Assembly (NCBI GenBank): GCA_023614405.1
Contig: CM042687.1
Location: 235,130,292 to 235,194,291 of the forward strand
Source of the DNA: Avena insularis
Lineage: Eukaryota > Streptophyta > Magnoliopsida > Poales > Poaceae
DNA: 64,000 bases
Direction: 5' to 3'
In this document: positions 34,926 to 47,582 of the stretch, piece by piece
How positions within the stretch are numbered: the stretch's first letter is position 1
How the letters are laid out: each line of letters starts with the position of its first letter
The notes under the pieces: model-generated
Databases searched by the model: none
What the model was told of the DNA's origin: nothing
Seen by the model: the letters and a program-made list of their open reading frames with translations, nothing else
Made by a program: the position numbers and the translations under genes

Positions 34926-36333
34926 TGATGACCCACAAGTATAGGGGATCGGAACAGTCTTCGCGGGTAGTACTATCCAATTTATTGATTCGACACAAGG
35001 TGAGCCAAAGAATACTTGCAAGCCTTAACAACTGAATTGTCAGTTCAGCTGCACCTAGAAATAGTTCTTGCTCACAGAAGTTTATCAGTCGCAACAGTTT
35101 GTAGTAGCAACAACAAAGCAACAGCCACAACAACACAGGAGCAAAAGTAACAGTAACGGTAACAGTAGGATTCGAGTGCGGTAGGCATAGGGATGGACGA
35201 GTGCGGTAGGCATAGGGATGGACAGGCGTTGCATGGACGAGTCTAAACATGTAACTTCAAGATCTAGGGCATTGTAGATAAATAATAACAAGCATCCAAG
35301 TACTAAACAATCCTAGGCATGTGCTCCAAATATAGTCATACGTGCTCGCAATGAGAACTTTCATAACATCTTGTGTCCTGCTAGCCCGTGGCAGCGGGGC
35401 CTCTAGGGAACTACTGGCAATTAAGGTGCTCCTTTTAATAGAGCACTAGAGCAAAGCATTAACACTCCATGAACACATGTGATCCTCACACCACAGCCAT
35501 CCCCTCCGGTTGTCCCAACTATTGTCACTTTGGGGCCTTTGGATCTAGACAATGATATGTGTACACAACTTGCAGATAAGATCACAAACAATACTATCAT
35601 AATGATTCAATAATAAGTTCAGATCTGAGATCATGGCACTCGGGCCCTAGTGACAAGAATTAAGCACAACAAGTTGCAACAAAGTCAAATAGCACTAATA
35701 GAGATACTAGGCACTATGCCCTAACAGATCTTATTCGATTACATAATAGAACTCATCCAATCCCTACCATCCACAAGCCTACAACGGGGGATTACTCACT
35801 CATGGATGAGGGAAACATCGGGGGTTGATAGAGATGCGTTGGTGATGACGATGGCGATGATCCTCTCCAAATTCCCCATCCCGGGAGGGTGCCAGAATGG
35901 AGTTTCTGGATCCGAATCTTGGTTTCTGGTGGCGGCGGCAGAGCGGAACTCTTTCTGGAAAACTATCGAACCCTCTTGAGTTTTTAGGTCAGAGGGAAAC
36001 TTATAGGCGCAGAGGGGGGCCGAGGAGCTGCCTGGGGTGGCAGCACCCCTTCCAGGCGCGGGATCAGGTGGGCCCGTGCGTGGGGTGGGTCTGGCCCCCC
36101 CAGGCCTCCTCTCTATCTCCCCTTCTGGCTCCGTGGATCTTCTGGTGAAAAATAGTTTTTGGCATATTTTCCGGGATTTTTCCTGATAGTTGATTTTCTA
36201 CACAAAAACAAGACACCTAGGTAATTCTGCTAAAAACAGCGTCAGTCCGTGTTAGTTATATCCAAATCACACAAGTATAGAGGAAAAACAATAGCAAAGT
36301 GTTCGAGAAAGTAGATACGTTTTGGACGTATCA
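34926..36333 (-). repeat. Family B LTR1 (3' LTR of dimer)
   Basis: Plus-strand ends TGATGACCCACAAG and GGACGTATCA; on the minus strand it starts TGATACGTCC. 1.41 kb. A purine-rich tract follows on the internal side (36334-36348). GC-rich promoter region at about 36000-36120. Confidence 0.88.
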
Positions 36334-36348
36334 ACTCCCCCCAAGCTT
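36334..36348 (-). other. Family B polypurine tract (unit 1)
   Basis: On the minus strand AAGCTTGGGGGGAGT abuts LTR1. The second unit has a matching tract at 43418-43431. Confidence 0.7.
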
Positions 36349-39278
36349 AGATTATTGCTTGTCCTCAAGCAATTCAGTTGAAAACTGAGTGCGATAAAAG
36401 AACTTTCACGAACACTTTGCTTCATATGATGTAAATATTCTCATCATAGTAGTAGATGCTTAGACAATTCATAATAAGGAGTATGCAACTAAGTCTACTC
36501 AATAGTCATTGCAATCTATGAAGAGAAACCAACTCAATAATAATAAGTAGCATGAAACATAAACATAAGCGACATTGGAATGCTCATAATAAGGTATGAT
36601 AGAGTGGTATCTCTCTTGCCTTTGTTTGAAGAGCACAATATAAATGCCAAGGCACCTCTGAAGTTCACATGAAGACTAGAAGTAAAGATATCAGAGATAC
36701 AAGAATCAAAGCCATGACATAATTAACCAAGTTTTGGAACAAACACAAAAATGACAACTATGCTCTCAAGAAGGTGCTCATAGAATAAGTGGTGACTCAA
36801 ACAAGGTTGTGAAAACGGTTTTGTGAAGGTTTGAAAGGCTTACCAATGCTGAAAGGAAGGTACTCATTATCTTTGAGCTCTCATTTCCCCTATGATAGGC
36901 ATCTTCATGTGGTTAAGGTGAAAGTGAGGTCCACTCTGAATCATATGCTTGACAGACCATAGACTGAAAATCCCAAGTCCCTTGAGTACGAGGGTCGCTC
37001 CGCATTCTACTCAACTTTGATCACCTGAAAGTTCTTGTCATTGTAAATATATGCATATCATCGAGAACCGCCAACGGGGTACCCCTTGCACATTGTATAG
37101 GAGCTTTCCCGTAACCAAAATGACAAGGCAAGCAGACAATGAGCATCTCAGCAATCTTTTTATTTACCATATGCATAGCTTTTTATTGAGGACGCTTCAT
37201 AGATGCTCATTATAGTGATGCTGCAAGTTTCCACCATGATTAAGCATGGTTTAGGCTAGCGGCCCAGGTGTTTCTCTAACACAATGTATAAACTCCATGA
37301 ACTCACAACCTCCCCTTTTATTTCACATCGTCGACATCTGTAAACAAAAGAACAAGGAATCAACTGGATGAAATATCCAACAGGTGTTGAAAGCGTTCCC
37401 CGTGACAGCACGGTTCTGCTGACTCCCAGTATATAATTAGCAAGCACATATAACTTTCATGGACTAGTCACAATGGTTCAGAATTATTAAGCGCAAGGAA
37501 TAAAGTGCGCCATCAAGTTCGTGAGAGCTTTACTAACTAACTTTCTCAAAACAGACAAACATTTTATTTTAGAAGAAAAAACGGCATATATAATATGCAC
37601 TGAAGTAGCAAATGATGCTAATAGGTAGGTATGGTGGACACAGCTGGCAATATTGGTTTTGGGGAGTTGGAAGCACAGGTAGAGCACATACTCAGTGCAA
37701 GTGAAGGCTAGCAATAGAGAGGGAGCGACAAACGAGAGAGCAATAACTGTCATAATCATGCTTGCAACAAAACAAGACTAACTATGGCATGAAAGTGATA
37801 CAAGAATTCTGAGGCAAAATAAATCATCGAGGCTTACTGACTATTGATTAGTTATATGCATGCATGAGCTTGTGCCAAGTCGATTCATATGAACAGCAGA
37901 GGAGGATACCACAATGGCATACCAAAGTATGAATCAAACAATGCAAGCAAACATTCATATGACATGCTACAAACTATTAGCAAGCTGGAGCTAATTATAG
38001 ACAAGCAAGAACTACTAAGCATCCATAATGACATGCACCTTACACAAATAGGCTAAGCATGCTCACAATGATGAGTATATGTACAAAACAAATAGAGTTC
38101 GTTACCAGCCTCTTACCACACCTCGAGTTGTCTTAATCTTCATTATTGCCTTCATTTGTGTGACTTGAATAATAACATGAAACCAAAATCCACTAAGGAC
38201 GGCTGAACCCTGCAAAGAACTCACAAAACCAAAGAAGAACAACAAATATTTTTGGTGTTTTCGATTTTCTAAAACAAGTAAACAAAGCAAAAACAAACAA
38301 ATCAAAAGAAAACCAAAAACAAAAACTAAGATGCTCCAAGAACAACACAACTGTGCATGAAACAATAAAAACGAAGTGTCTAGAAAGACCTGAGATTTTT
38401 ATTGATGAAGAAGGGGATGCCTTGGGCACCCCCAAGCTTTTACGCTTGTACCTCTTGAATATTTCTTGGGGTGACACGGGGTGACTCCCCCCAAGCTTGA
38501 GCGTTTGTCCATTCTTCATCTCATTACATCATTCTCTCTTTACACCTGAAATTTTTCCTTCATACAAAACTTGACACAATCTTCATTAGAAACATTAGTG
38601 TATTCAAAAGATATTAGACCTATGGCAAAGCTTTGGAACAGAAATACTATTCACTAAAAACACAAGCTACTATAGTAACTTCTTCAAAAATCTCAATTCT
38701 CCTAAAGAGAACTCAAAAAAGAATCAATAAGAAGCAAATGCAAATAATGGCAGAAATCTGTCAAAACAGACCAGCAGGTAGAAACCTATTTTTTAGAAAA
38801 TATCCTGTTGCTAAAATCAAAAAGTGTTGAACTAATGAAAGTTAGCTAACATACTGAGGGATTTATTCGTAAACTTTTAGCTCAAACTGAGTTACAGAGA
38901 CTCTTCACGATTTTTTTTGGTGGAGGACAGAAATCTGTTTCGAGACAGCAACTCCCCAAATCTTACTTTCCTCTCATTAGAGATCATTCTTGGCACACAA
39001 ATCAAACAAAAAGGATAAGGAGAGGTCATTACTGAATTAATAATTTCAAATACTCAAGGAAACTCTTGGGTTATCTCCCAACAAGTACTTTTCTTTAACG
39101 CCTTTAAGTTAGGCACGACAAAGAGCAAAGATTGGAAAGGAGAAAAATATAAGTGAGCAAGTATAACCACAGTGAAAGCATTATTTTGTTCATTAAAATC
39201 ATTGTGTTAACAAGTTTGATCAAGTCTTGTTACCAAAACAATCTTATATGAAACAAAACTTTGCATCCCACAAGGTGA
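36349..39278 (-). other. 3' noncoding region of family B unit 1, with family A patch
   Basis: 36349-38300 matches 43432-45360 of unit 2. From about 38310 to 39118 it instead matches the family A 3' region (467-1275), including the GGGGATGCC motif block, the polyadenine-rich stretch and the TTCTTTAACGCCTTTAAG segment; from 39119 it returns to family B (match to about 47410). In unit 2 the corresponding space holds a 2 kb segment with the ORF at 45590-46723. No conserved coding frame in this stretch. Confidence 0.7.
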
Positions 39279-41980
39279 TTATGTTACCTCATACTTGATA
39301 GCAATGGTCCCAATCATAATAGTTTCAAAATTTTCTTGTGGAATGGGACAATATATTTCTCCAACCTTGATGATCTCAATATTTTCAATGGAATTTAGGC
39401 AATAGCTCTTAACAACCTTCTTGGGGAAATAGACAGTGTGCTCTTTGTCAGTAATATTGAATGTTACTTTTCCTTGATTACAATTGATGACAGCACCTGC
39501 AGTATTAAGAAAAGGTCTCCCAAGAATAATAGACATATTGTCATCTTCAGGCATTTCAAGCACAACAAAATCAGTTAAAACCATTCAATTATGAGCCACT
39601 TGAACAGGAACATCCTTACATATACCAACAGGAATAGTAGTTGACTTATCAGCCATTTGCAAAGATATATCAGTTGGTATCAACTTTTCTAGCTGGAGTC
39701 TCTTGTAGAGAGAAAAAGGATAACACTAACTCCAGCTCCCAAATCACATAAAGCAGTTCTAACATAATTATTCTTAATGGAGCAAGTAATAGTTGGTATA
39801 CCTGGATAACCAAGTTTCTTTGGAACCTTACCATTGAAGGAATAATTAGCAAGTAGAGTAGAAATCTCCTCATTAGGAATCTTCCTTTTATTAGAGACAA
39901 TATCCTTCATATACTTTGAATAAGGAGGCAATTTAATAGTATCAGTCAAAGGAATTTGCAAAAATAAAGGTTTCATCCACTCACGAAACTTGTTGTAGTG
40001 TTCTTCCTCCTTTGACTTCTGTTTCGTACCTGGAAAAGGCAGAGGTTTCTACAACCAAGGCTCTCTCTCTTTACCATGTTTATTAGCAATAAAATCTTCC
40101 TTTGTGTACCTAGTGTTCTTAGTGTGCTTCTCAGGTTCTTCCTCAACTTCCTCCTTATCAGGAGTATCATTTTTATCATTACCACTCTCATTTTCAACAT
40201 TAGAGACAGATATACTATTAGGATCTACAGAAGGTTCAAGTGGTTCCTCAACTATCTTATGTTTCTTTTTCTTTCTCTTACGAGGACTACCACTATCTTC
40301 ACCTTGTTGGGAATCCTGCTCTATTCTTTTAGGGTGTCCTTCAGGATATAAAGGATCTTGAGTAGCTATACCACTCCTAGTTCTAATTCCATAAGCATGT
40401 TTATCTCCTGAGGCATTAACTAGCATATCCTTTTGTACCTTAGCACGTTGATCAAGTTAGGTTTGAACCATTTGAAAGTGTTTACAAAGCATTTTAATAT
40501 CATTAGAAGTTCTTTCCACAATATCTTTCAACTCATGGATTGATCTAGAGTTTTCCAATAAATGATTATGAACTTATTTATTAAAATACCCTTGTTTAAC
40601 AATAAATGTGTCAAGTTCCTCTAAACATTGATCAGGAGGCTTACCATAAGGAATATCACCTTCATCAAAGTGTTGGATAGAGTGTACCTCAATAGTAGAT
40701 GAGTGGGGAATTGGCTTGCATAATTCTTCTATATGAGGTAGATTCTTCACATCTTCAGCTCTAATACCTTTCTCCTTTAGACACTTCTTAGCTTCCTTCA
40801 TCACTTCATCATTTAATGCAATAACTCCCCTCTTCTTTGTTGTTGGTGTTGGGACTGGTTCAGGAGTAATAGGATCAGGTGCATTCAGCTCAATTGAAGT
40901 CCAGTCATCATAATTCTTGCTTATCTTGGTTATTAATTTTTCAGCATCTCTAGGAGTCCTTTTCCTGAAAACACAATCAGCAAAGCTATCTAGGTAGGTC
41001 CGAGAATCATTAGTTAGTCCATTATAATAAATATCAAGAAGCTCATTCTTAGGCAATGGACATCCAGGATGTGCATGAATCAAGGCACAGAACCTTTCAC
41101 ATGACTCAGGCAATTTCTCTTCTTCTCCCTGTTTAAAATCAAAAAGTCTCTGCAAAGAAGCATGTCTAGCACTGGGAGGAAAATATTTCTGGAAGAAAGA
41201 AGCAATCAAGCAATCATGGCTATCAATGGAACCAGGAGGTAATGTATTAAACCAAGCCCTAGCTTCTCCTTTTAGTGAAAAAGGGAAGATCTTAGCAATA
41301 AATTACTTGTGCATCTTAAAATCATCAGAGAATAAAACACTCATAGTAGAAAGCTCATTCATATGAGTCACATCACTCTCATTTTTAGCACCACAAAAAG
41401 GTTCTTTCTCAACAATATCTAAATAAGATAAATCAAGAGAGAATTCATAATCTTCATCTTTAATATCTATGGGAGAAGTGGCAAACTTAGGATCAGAGGA
41501 TAACTTAGGCATAATAGTACGTCTAGCAAGGAGACTCTTAACATCACTATTACCATGTGTGTTTCGGCACTCTTCAACAAAATCATCGGTGAACTCAATG
41601 TAACCATCATTAATATCATAACTCTCACTAGCCTCAGGTGAGCTAATAGGTGTAACAATGTCTTCACTAGGAGTTCCTGTATTTCCTAGACTAGCCATAG
41701 TAGCATCTAGAAAAGGACCTAATGAACCACTCGCATCAAGCACAGTAGAAGTAACATCATGAGCATCAAAAGTAGTTTCAGAATCAGTAGTAGTTGCAGT
41801 GTGTGTAGCATGAGTATGTGGTGGTGTTGTAACAAGCTTACTTATAACAGACGATGAATCAAGAGTAGCAGAGGTGTTTAGGACCGTACCTCTTCTTGTA
41901 GTGGATGGTAAATTAGGGAACTTTCCATCACGAGACTTCCCCATGATGAAAGGAGTAGCAGTTAACAATAATAGATCCAA
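39279..41980 (-). pseudogene. Family B gag-protease, unit 1
   Basis: Read downward from 41944 (MGKSRDGKFPNLPS; the ATG at 41980 is an alternative). A Ser/Thr-rich N-terminal region (41980-41303) is followed by the gag core (FFQKYFPPSARHA to DWTSIELNAPDP), a Lys-rich linker and protease (CDLGAGVSV near 39757; LGRPFLNTAG near 39520). Four stops in the same frame (near 41304, 40575, 40460, 40050) plus a one-base shift just after the active-site region, where the frame moves to that of 39279-39584. Non-functional. No RT or integrase beyond 39279. Confidence 0.8.
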
Positions 41981-42003
41981 GTGAACTTACAAATAAAGCT
42001 ATG

Positions 42004-42023
42004 CTCCCCGGCAATGGCGCCAG
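42004..42023 (-). other. Primer binding site, tRNA-Asp type (family B unit 1)
   Basis: On the minus strand TCTGGCGCCATTGCCGGGGA, ten bases after the LTR2 end at 42034; one mismatch from the Athila-type consensus. The unit 2 equivalent (50331-50350) has more mismatches. Confidence 0.85.
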
Positions 42024-42033
42024 AAAATAGTCT

Positions 42034-43417
42034 TGATGACCCACAAGTATAGGGGATCGCAACAGTCTTCGCGGGTAGTATTACCCAATTTATTGATTCG
42101 ACACAAGGGGAGCCAAAGAATACTTGCAAGCCTTAACAACTGAGTTGTCAGTTCAGATGCACCTGGAAATAGTTCTTGCTCAAAGAAGTTTATCAGTAGC
42201 AACAGTTTGTAGTAGCAATAGCAAAGCAACAGCAACAGCAACACTGGAGCAAAAGTAACAGTAACGGTAACAGTAGGATTCGAGTGCGGTAGACATAGGG
42301 ATGGATGGACGGGCATTGCATGGACAAGTATAAACATGTAACTTCAAGATCTAGGGCATTGTAGATAAATAATAACAAGCATCCAAGTACTAAACAATCA
42401 TAGGCATGTGTTCCATATATAGTCATACGTGCTCGCAATGAGAACTTGCACAACATCTTTTGTCCTGCCAGCCCGTTGCAGCGGGGCCTCAAGGGAATCT
42501 ATTGGCAATTAAGGTGCTCCTTTTAATAGAGCACCAGAGCAAAGCATTCACACTCCGTGAACACATGTGATCCTCATATCACATCCATCCCCTCCGGCTC
42601 TCCCAACTTCTGTCACTTCGAGGCCTTTGGATCTGGGAAATGATATGTGTACACAACTTGCAGATAATATCACATACAATACTATCATCATGAATCAATA
42701 ATAAGTTCAGATCTGAGACCATGGCACTCGGGCCCTAGTGACAAGCATTAAGCACAACAAGTTGCAACATGGTCAAATATCACTAATAGAGATACTAGGC
42801 ACCATGCCCTAACAATCTTATTCGATTACATGATAGAACTCATCCAATCCCTACCATCCCCATACCCTACAACATCGGATTACTCGCTCATGGATGGGGG
42901 AAACATGGATGGTTGATGGAGAGGCATCTGTGATGATGATGGTGATGATCTTCTCCAAATCCCCGTCCTGGCAGGGTGCCGGAACGGAGTTTCTGGTTTC
43001 GAATCGGTTTCTGGTGGTGGCGGCGTAGCGGAACTCTTTCTAGAAAAACGTTGAACCCCCTCAGTTTTTAGGTCAGAAGGCAACTTATAGGCAAAGAGGG
43101 AGGCCGAGGGGGTGCCCGAGGCGACCACACCCCTCCTAGGAGTGGTCTGGGCTAGCCCGTGCGGCCAGGGGGTGTGGTCCCCTCATGGCCCACCTCTGCC
43201 TCGTCTTCTAGCTTCGTGAGTCTTCTGGTGAAATAGGATTTTTGGCATATTTTATGGGATTTTTCCTGATAGTTGATTTTCTACACAAAAACTAGACACC
43301 AAGGTAATTCTGCTGAAAACAGCGTCAGTCCGTATTAGTTGTATCCAAATCACAAAGGTTTAGAGGAGAAACAATAGCAAAAGTGTTCGGGGAAGTAGAT
43401 ACATTTTGGACGTATCA
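42034..43417 (-). repeat. Family B LTR2 (shared middle LTR)
   Basis: 1.38 kb, same ends as LTR1. A primer site lies on its left and a polypurine tract plus 3' region on its right, so it acts at once as the 5' LTR of unit 1 and the 3' LTR of unit 2. Confidence 0.88.
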
Positions 43418-45589
43418 ACTCCCCCAAGCTTATCTTATTGCTTGTCCTCAAGAAATTTAGTTGAAAACTGAGTGCGATAAAAGAACTTTCACGAACACAA
43501 TTGCTTCATATGATGTAAATATTCTCAGCACATGAGTAGATACTTAGACAATTCATAATAAGGAGTATGCAACTAAGTCTACTTAATGAAAAGATTCCAA
43601 CTCAATAATAATAGGTAGCATGAAACATAAACATAAGCAACATTGCAATGCTCATAAGAAGGTATGACAGAGTGGTATCTCACTTGCCTTTGATGGTGGA
43701 GCAAAATATGAATGCCAAGGCACCTCTGAAATTCAAGTGAAGACTGGAAGTAAAGATATCAAAGATACAAGCATCAAAGTTATGGCATAATTAACCAAGT
43801 TTTGAGACAAGCACATTACACTAAGAATGACAACTATGCTCGCAAGAGGGTGATCATAGAATAAGTGGTGACTCAACAAGGAAGTGAAAAGGTTTTGAAA
43901 AGTTTGAAATGCTTCCAAATGCTGAAAGTATGGTACTCATTAGCTTTGAGCTCTCATTGCCCCTATCATAGGCATCTTTAGATGGTTAAGGTGAAAGTGA
44001 GGGCCAATATTAGTTATATGCTTGACAGACCATAAATTGAAAATCTCATGTTCCTTGAATACGAGGGACGCTCCTCATGCTACTCAACTTTAGTTACCGG
44101 TAAGTTCCTGTCATAGTAAATACATGTGTATCATAGAGAACCGCCAATGGGGTACCCCTTGTACATGATACAGGAACTATCCCATATCAAAATGACAAGG
44201 AAAGCAGACAATGAGCATCCCAGCGATCTTTTTATTTTCTATTTGCATAGGTTTTTATTGGGGATGCTTCACAGATTGCTCATTATGGTTATGCTGCAAG
44301 TTTCCACCATGATTAGGCATGGCTTAGGCTAGTGGCCCAGGCGTTTCTCTAACACATATATATAACTCCATGAACTTACAAGCTCCCCTTTTATTTCACA
44401 CCAACGACATCCGTAAACAAAAGATCATGATATCAACTGGGTACAATGTACAAGTGCAATGTTGAAAGCGTTCCCCATGACAACACGGTTCTACTAACTC
44501 CCAGCCTATAATTTGCAAGCATATAACTTTCATGGACAGTCACAATGGTTTAGGTTTATTAATTGCAAGAAATAAAGTGTGCCATCAAGTTCGTGAGAGC
44601 TTTACTAACCAACTTTCTCATAACAAGCAAACATTTTATTTGGAAGAAAACAAGGCATAATGAATATGCACGGAATAGAAAATGATGCTAATAGGTAGGT
44701 ATGGTGGACACTTTTGGCAATATTGGTTTTGGGGAGTTGGATGCACAAGTAGAGCTCATACTCAGTGCAAGTGAAGGCTAGCAATAGAGAGGGAGCGACA
44801 AACGAGAGAGCAATAACTGTCATAATCATGCTTGCAACAAAACAGAATTCATTATGGCATAAAAGTGATACAAGAACTCTGAGGCAAAATAAATCATCAA
44901 GGCTTGACTGACTATTGTTCAGTCATGTGCATGCGTGAGCATGTGCCAAGTCGATTCAAGTGAGACATTCAGAGGATGCTACCACAATATCATACCAAGG
45001 TATGAATAAAACAATGCAAGCAAACATTCATATGACATGCTACAAACTATTAGCAAGATGGAGCTAATCATAAGAGAGAAAGAACTACTAAGCATCCATA
45101 AATAACATACACCTTAGATGAACAGACTAAGCATGCCCACAATGATGAGTATATGTACAAAAATGAAAAAAAATAGAGTCCATTACCAGCCTCTTACCAC
45201 ACCTCAAGTTGTCATTAATCTTCATTATTGCGCTTCACTTGTGTGACTTGAATAATAACATGAAACCAAACTCCATTGAGGAATGCTGAACCCTGCAAAG
45301 AACTTCACAAAACCAAAGAAGACAAACAAATATTTTTGGTGTTTCCGATTTTTTAAAGCAAGCACACAAAGCAAAATAAACAAAGGAAAATCTTTTTGGA
45401 TTTTTCTTAAGGCAAACCAAAGCTAAAAGCAAAGAAACAAACCAAGAGAAACAACGAAAATATTTTTGGTCCTTTTGTATTTTGGGAAAGCAGAAAAAAA
45501 ACCAAAAAGAAAGCGAAACATGGATATACAAAGAACCAACAAAACATGATATATAGATGAGTGTGCTGTCGGTATACCTGCCCCCAAGC
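43418..45589 (-). other. 3' noncoding region of family B unit 2
   Basis: Polypurine tract (43418-43431), then noncoding DNA matching unit 1 up to about 45360; the short open frames are not conserved between units beyond drift. From 45360 to 45589 it diverges from unit 1 and leads into the ORF at 45590-46723. Confidence 0.65.
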
Positions 45590-46723
45590 TTAGGATTTTG
45601 GCCTAAGTGGGGCTGAATCCCATCTTGGCCAAGAAGATGCGCCTTCGTAATGCGACGAAGAGGCCCCTTCATCCCGGTACATGCTCGAGGACGCCCCTGT
45701 GTAGTGTACAAAGTGGTCATAAGAGGGCGCGTTTCCCTGGTAGTTCCCGTGGAAACCACAAATGTGCGGCTTCTTGTCCAACTCCTCCTTGGAACGCTAC
45801 CAAGGTCCCCTGCAAATACGGAACAAAGTGGTTTGTGGCAAAGGAATTTACCTCTCTTCCCCATCAGTAAACATCATCCTGTAAACTAAACTCTCAAGGG
45901 TAGAGCTAGCAGTGACAAAGTGATGCGCTTTCATGGCATCAAGATCAAGCCTCTGAGGAGCCAACATTGTATCATTTGGATCAACAGAAATTTCTAAAGC
46001 AGCAACTACATGTGCAGCAATAATATTCCCATAAATGGGTCCTCTAGCAGCTAAGCGAAGAGCAATGAGAGAACCAAGATTATACCTAGTTTCATTGTTG
46101 AGTGCAGCATCTAGAAAGGCCAAATGATAGTTGGAAATATTGCTAGTGTTCTCCCTACCAAGAATGCTAGTGGTAAGATAATAAGCAAAATATCTGATAG
46201 CTGGGAGTTGAATATTTCTTATCTTCCCGCGCTGGGCTCTGCGGTCATCATCATTAGTTAACCTGCGGTAGAGCTCCAACAAATCAGTGGGTTGAGCTGG
46301 AATCTTCTTCACCGTCCCAGCCATGCCAATACCCAAAATTTCGCAAAATTTCTTCAATGTCATGGTGATAGGCATATCATAGATTTTGAATGACACATCT
46401 GTCCTGAAAGGGGTGTTAGTAAAAGAGAAACTCTCAACAAAAGTTTTGGTGAGCATAGCATATTACTCACTCTCATCCTGCATATAATTAGTTAGTCCAA
46501 CCCTCCGAACAAGAGTTAGGAAATCATTGAGAATCCCTGCAGCCTGCAAAAAGGTAAAACAAGGGAAGGTAGAAGGGTGTGCATCCCCCTCATATCCCTC
46601 GTTGCCAAAGCGCGGCGTAATAAGATCCTCATTGTACGATGGCTTAGCTTGGGAGGATGAGCTCGAAGGCCTTGTCCTCCTAGGTGCACTCTCAAACACT
46701 TCTCCAAAGGTGTGGTTGTCCAT
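45590..46723 (-). pseudogene. Downstream Athila ORF-like protein of family B unit 2
   Basis: Read from 46723 (MDNHTFGEVFESAPRRTRP). One stop (46460-46462) divides it, in the same frame, from a 202-residue part with TKTFVESFSFTNTPF, KKFCEILGIGMAG and NISNYHLAFLDAALN; frameshift(s) then lead to a Gly/Ser/Tyr-rich tail (GASSS, YEGASS) ending near 45590. It resembles the large second ORF of Triticeae Athila-like elements, possibly related to ATHILA ORF-1; function unknown. It lies downstream of protease where pol/env would be. Unit 1 lacks it because family A sequence replaces the segment. Confidence 0.6.
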
Positions 46724-47582
46724 GACCCTTTTTTCTAAAAAAAATTAGACAAACATCAAACCAAGTAATTTCCAAGTTGATAAATGATGAGGAACTACTA
46801 TAGGAACTTGCTAGAGGGCTCAACATGCATCAAAATGAAATCTCTAAGCATAGAACAAGCATGCAAGCTCACATAGCCTTTCACCTACAGTAGCAAAATA
46901 CTCAAGATACAATCTACCAATCAAAAATCTAATTGGACAAGCAGAGGAGGCACATACCAGAGAGCAATCCCTCCAAAAATCAGCAGCAAAGATGGGCTAA
47001 GCAAGAAGATCGAAAATCAGGAGCAAGAACAGCAGGAACTCGAGCTTGAGAAAGTTTTCCGGTGTTTTTTGGGAGATAGAAAGAAGTGGCTGGAAGGAGA
47101 CAACTTGAAGGGCCACAGGTGGGTCCCACCCAGGCCAGGCGTGCCCTGAGGCTGGCCGTGCCACCACGGGGTGTGCTGGCCTGGTGGGTCTCCCTGGGCC
47201 ATTCTAGGTGCCCCTCTTCCCCTTTTTTCGAGGAAAAATTTAATATGAATTTTTTGGAATTTTTCGAGAAACTCTATTTTTGGCCAATTTTCAGGCTATG
47301 AAAATTGATTTTCTCACAGAAAAAGTTTTTTAGAAGAAGCAAAAAAGCAAACCAAAACCAAAACTACAATAGTTCTAAGACACTCTAACAAGCAAACAAC
47401 TAGCAAAACTAAGACTAACAAGACGAAGTGCAAAGAGTGGAAAGGAGAAAATAAAAGTGAGCAAGTATAATCACTGTGAAAGCATTGTTTTGTTTATTAA
47501 AATCCCTTTGTTAACAAGGTTGACCAAATCTTGTTACCAAAACAATCTTATATGAAGCAAAACTTTGCATTCCACAAAATGA
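46724..47582 (-). other. Spacer between protease and downstream ORF, family B unit 2
   Basis: Noncoding on both strands as far as I can tell. Contains a GC-rich island (about 47110-47215) and A-rich stretches. Confidence 0.5.

Noticed and set aside
35897..36148. GC-rich frame in family B LTR1
   Set aside because: Within the LTR promoter region; absent in LTR2.
37487..37759. 90-residue frame also present at 44605-44829
   Set aside because: Seen in both family B units but with different breaks; it lies in the shared noncoding 3' module, so similarity reflects shared DNA, not coding.
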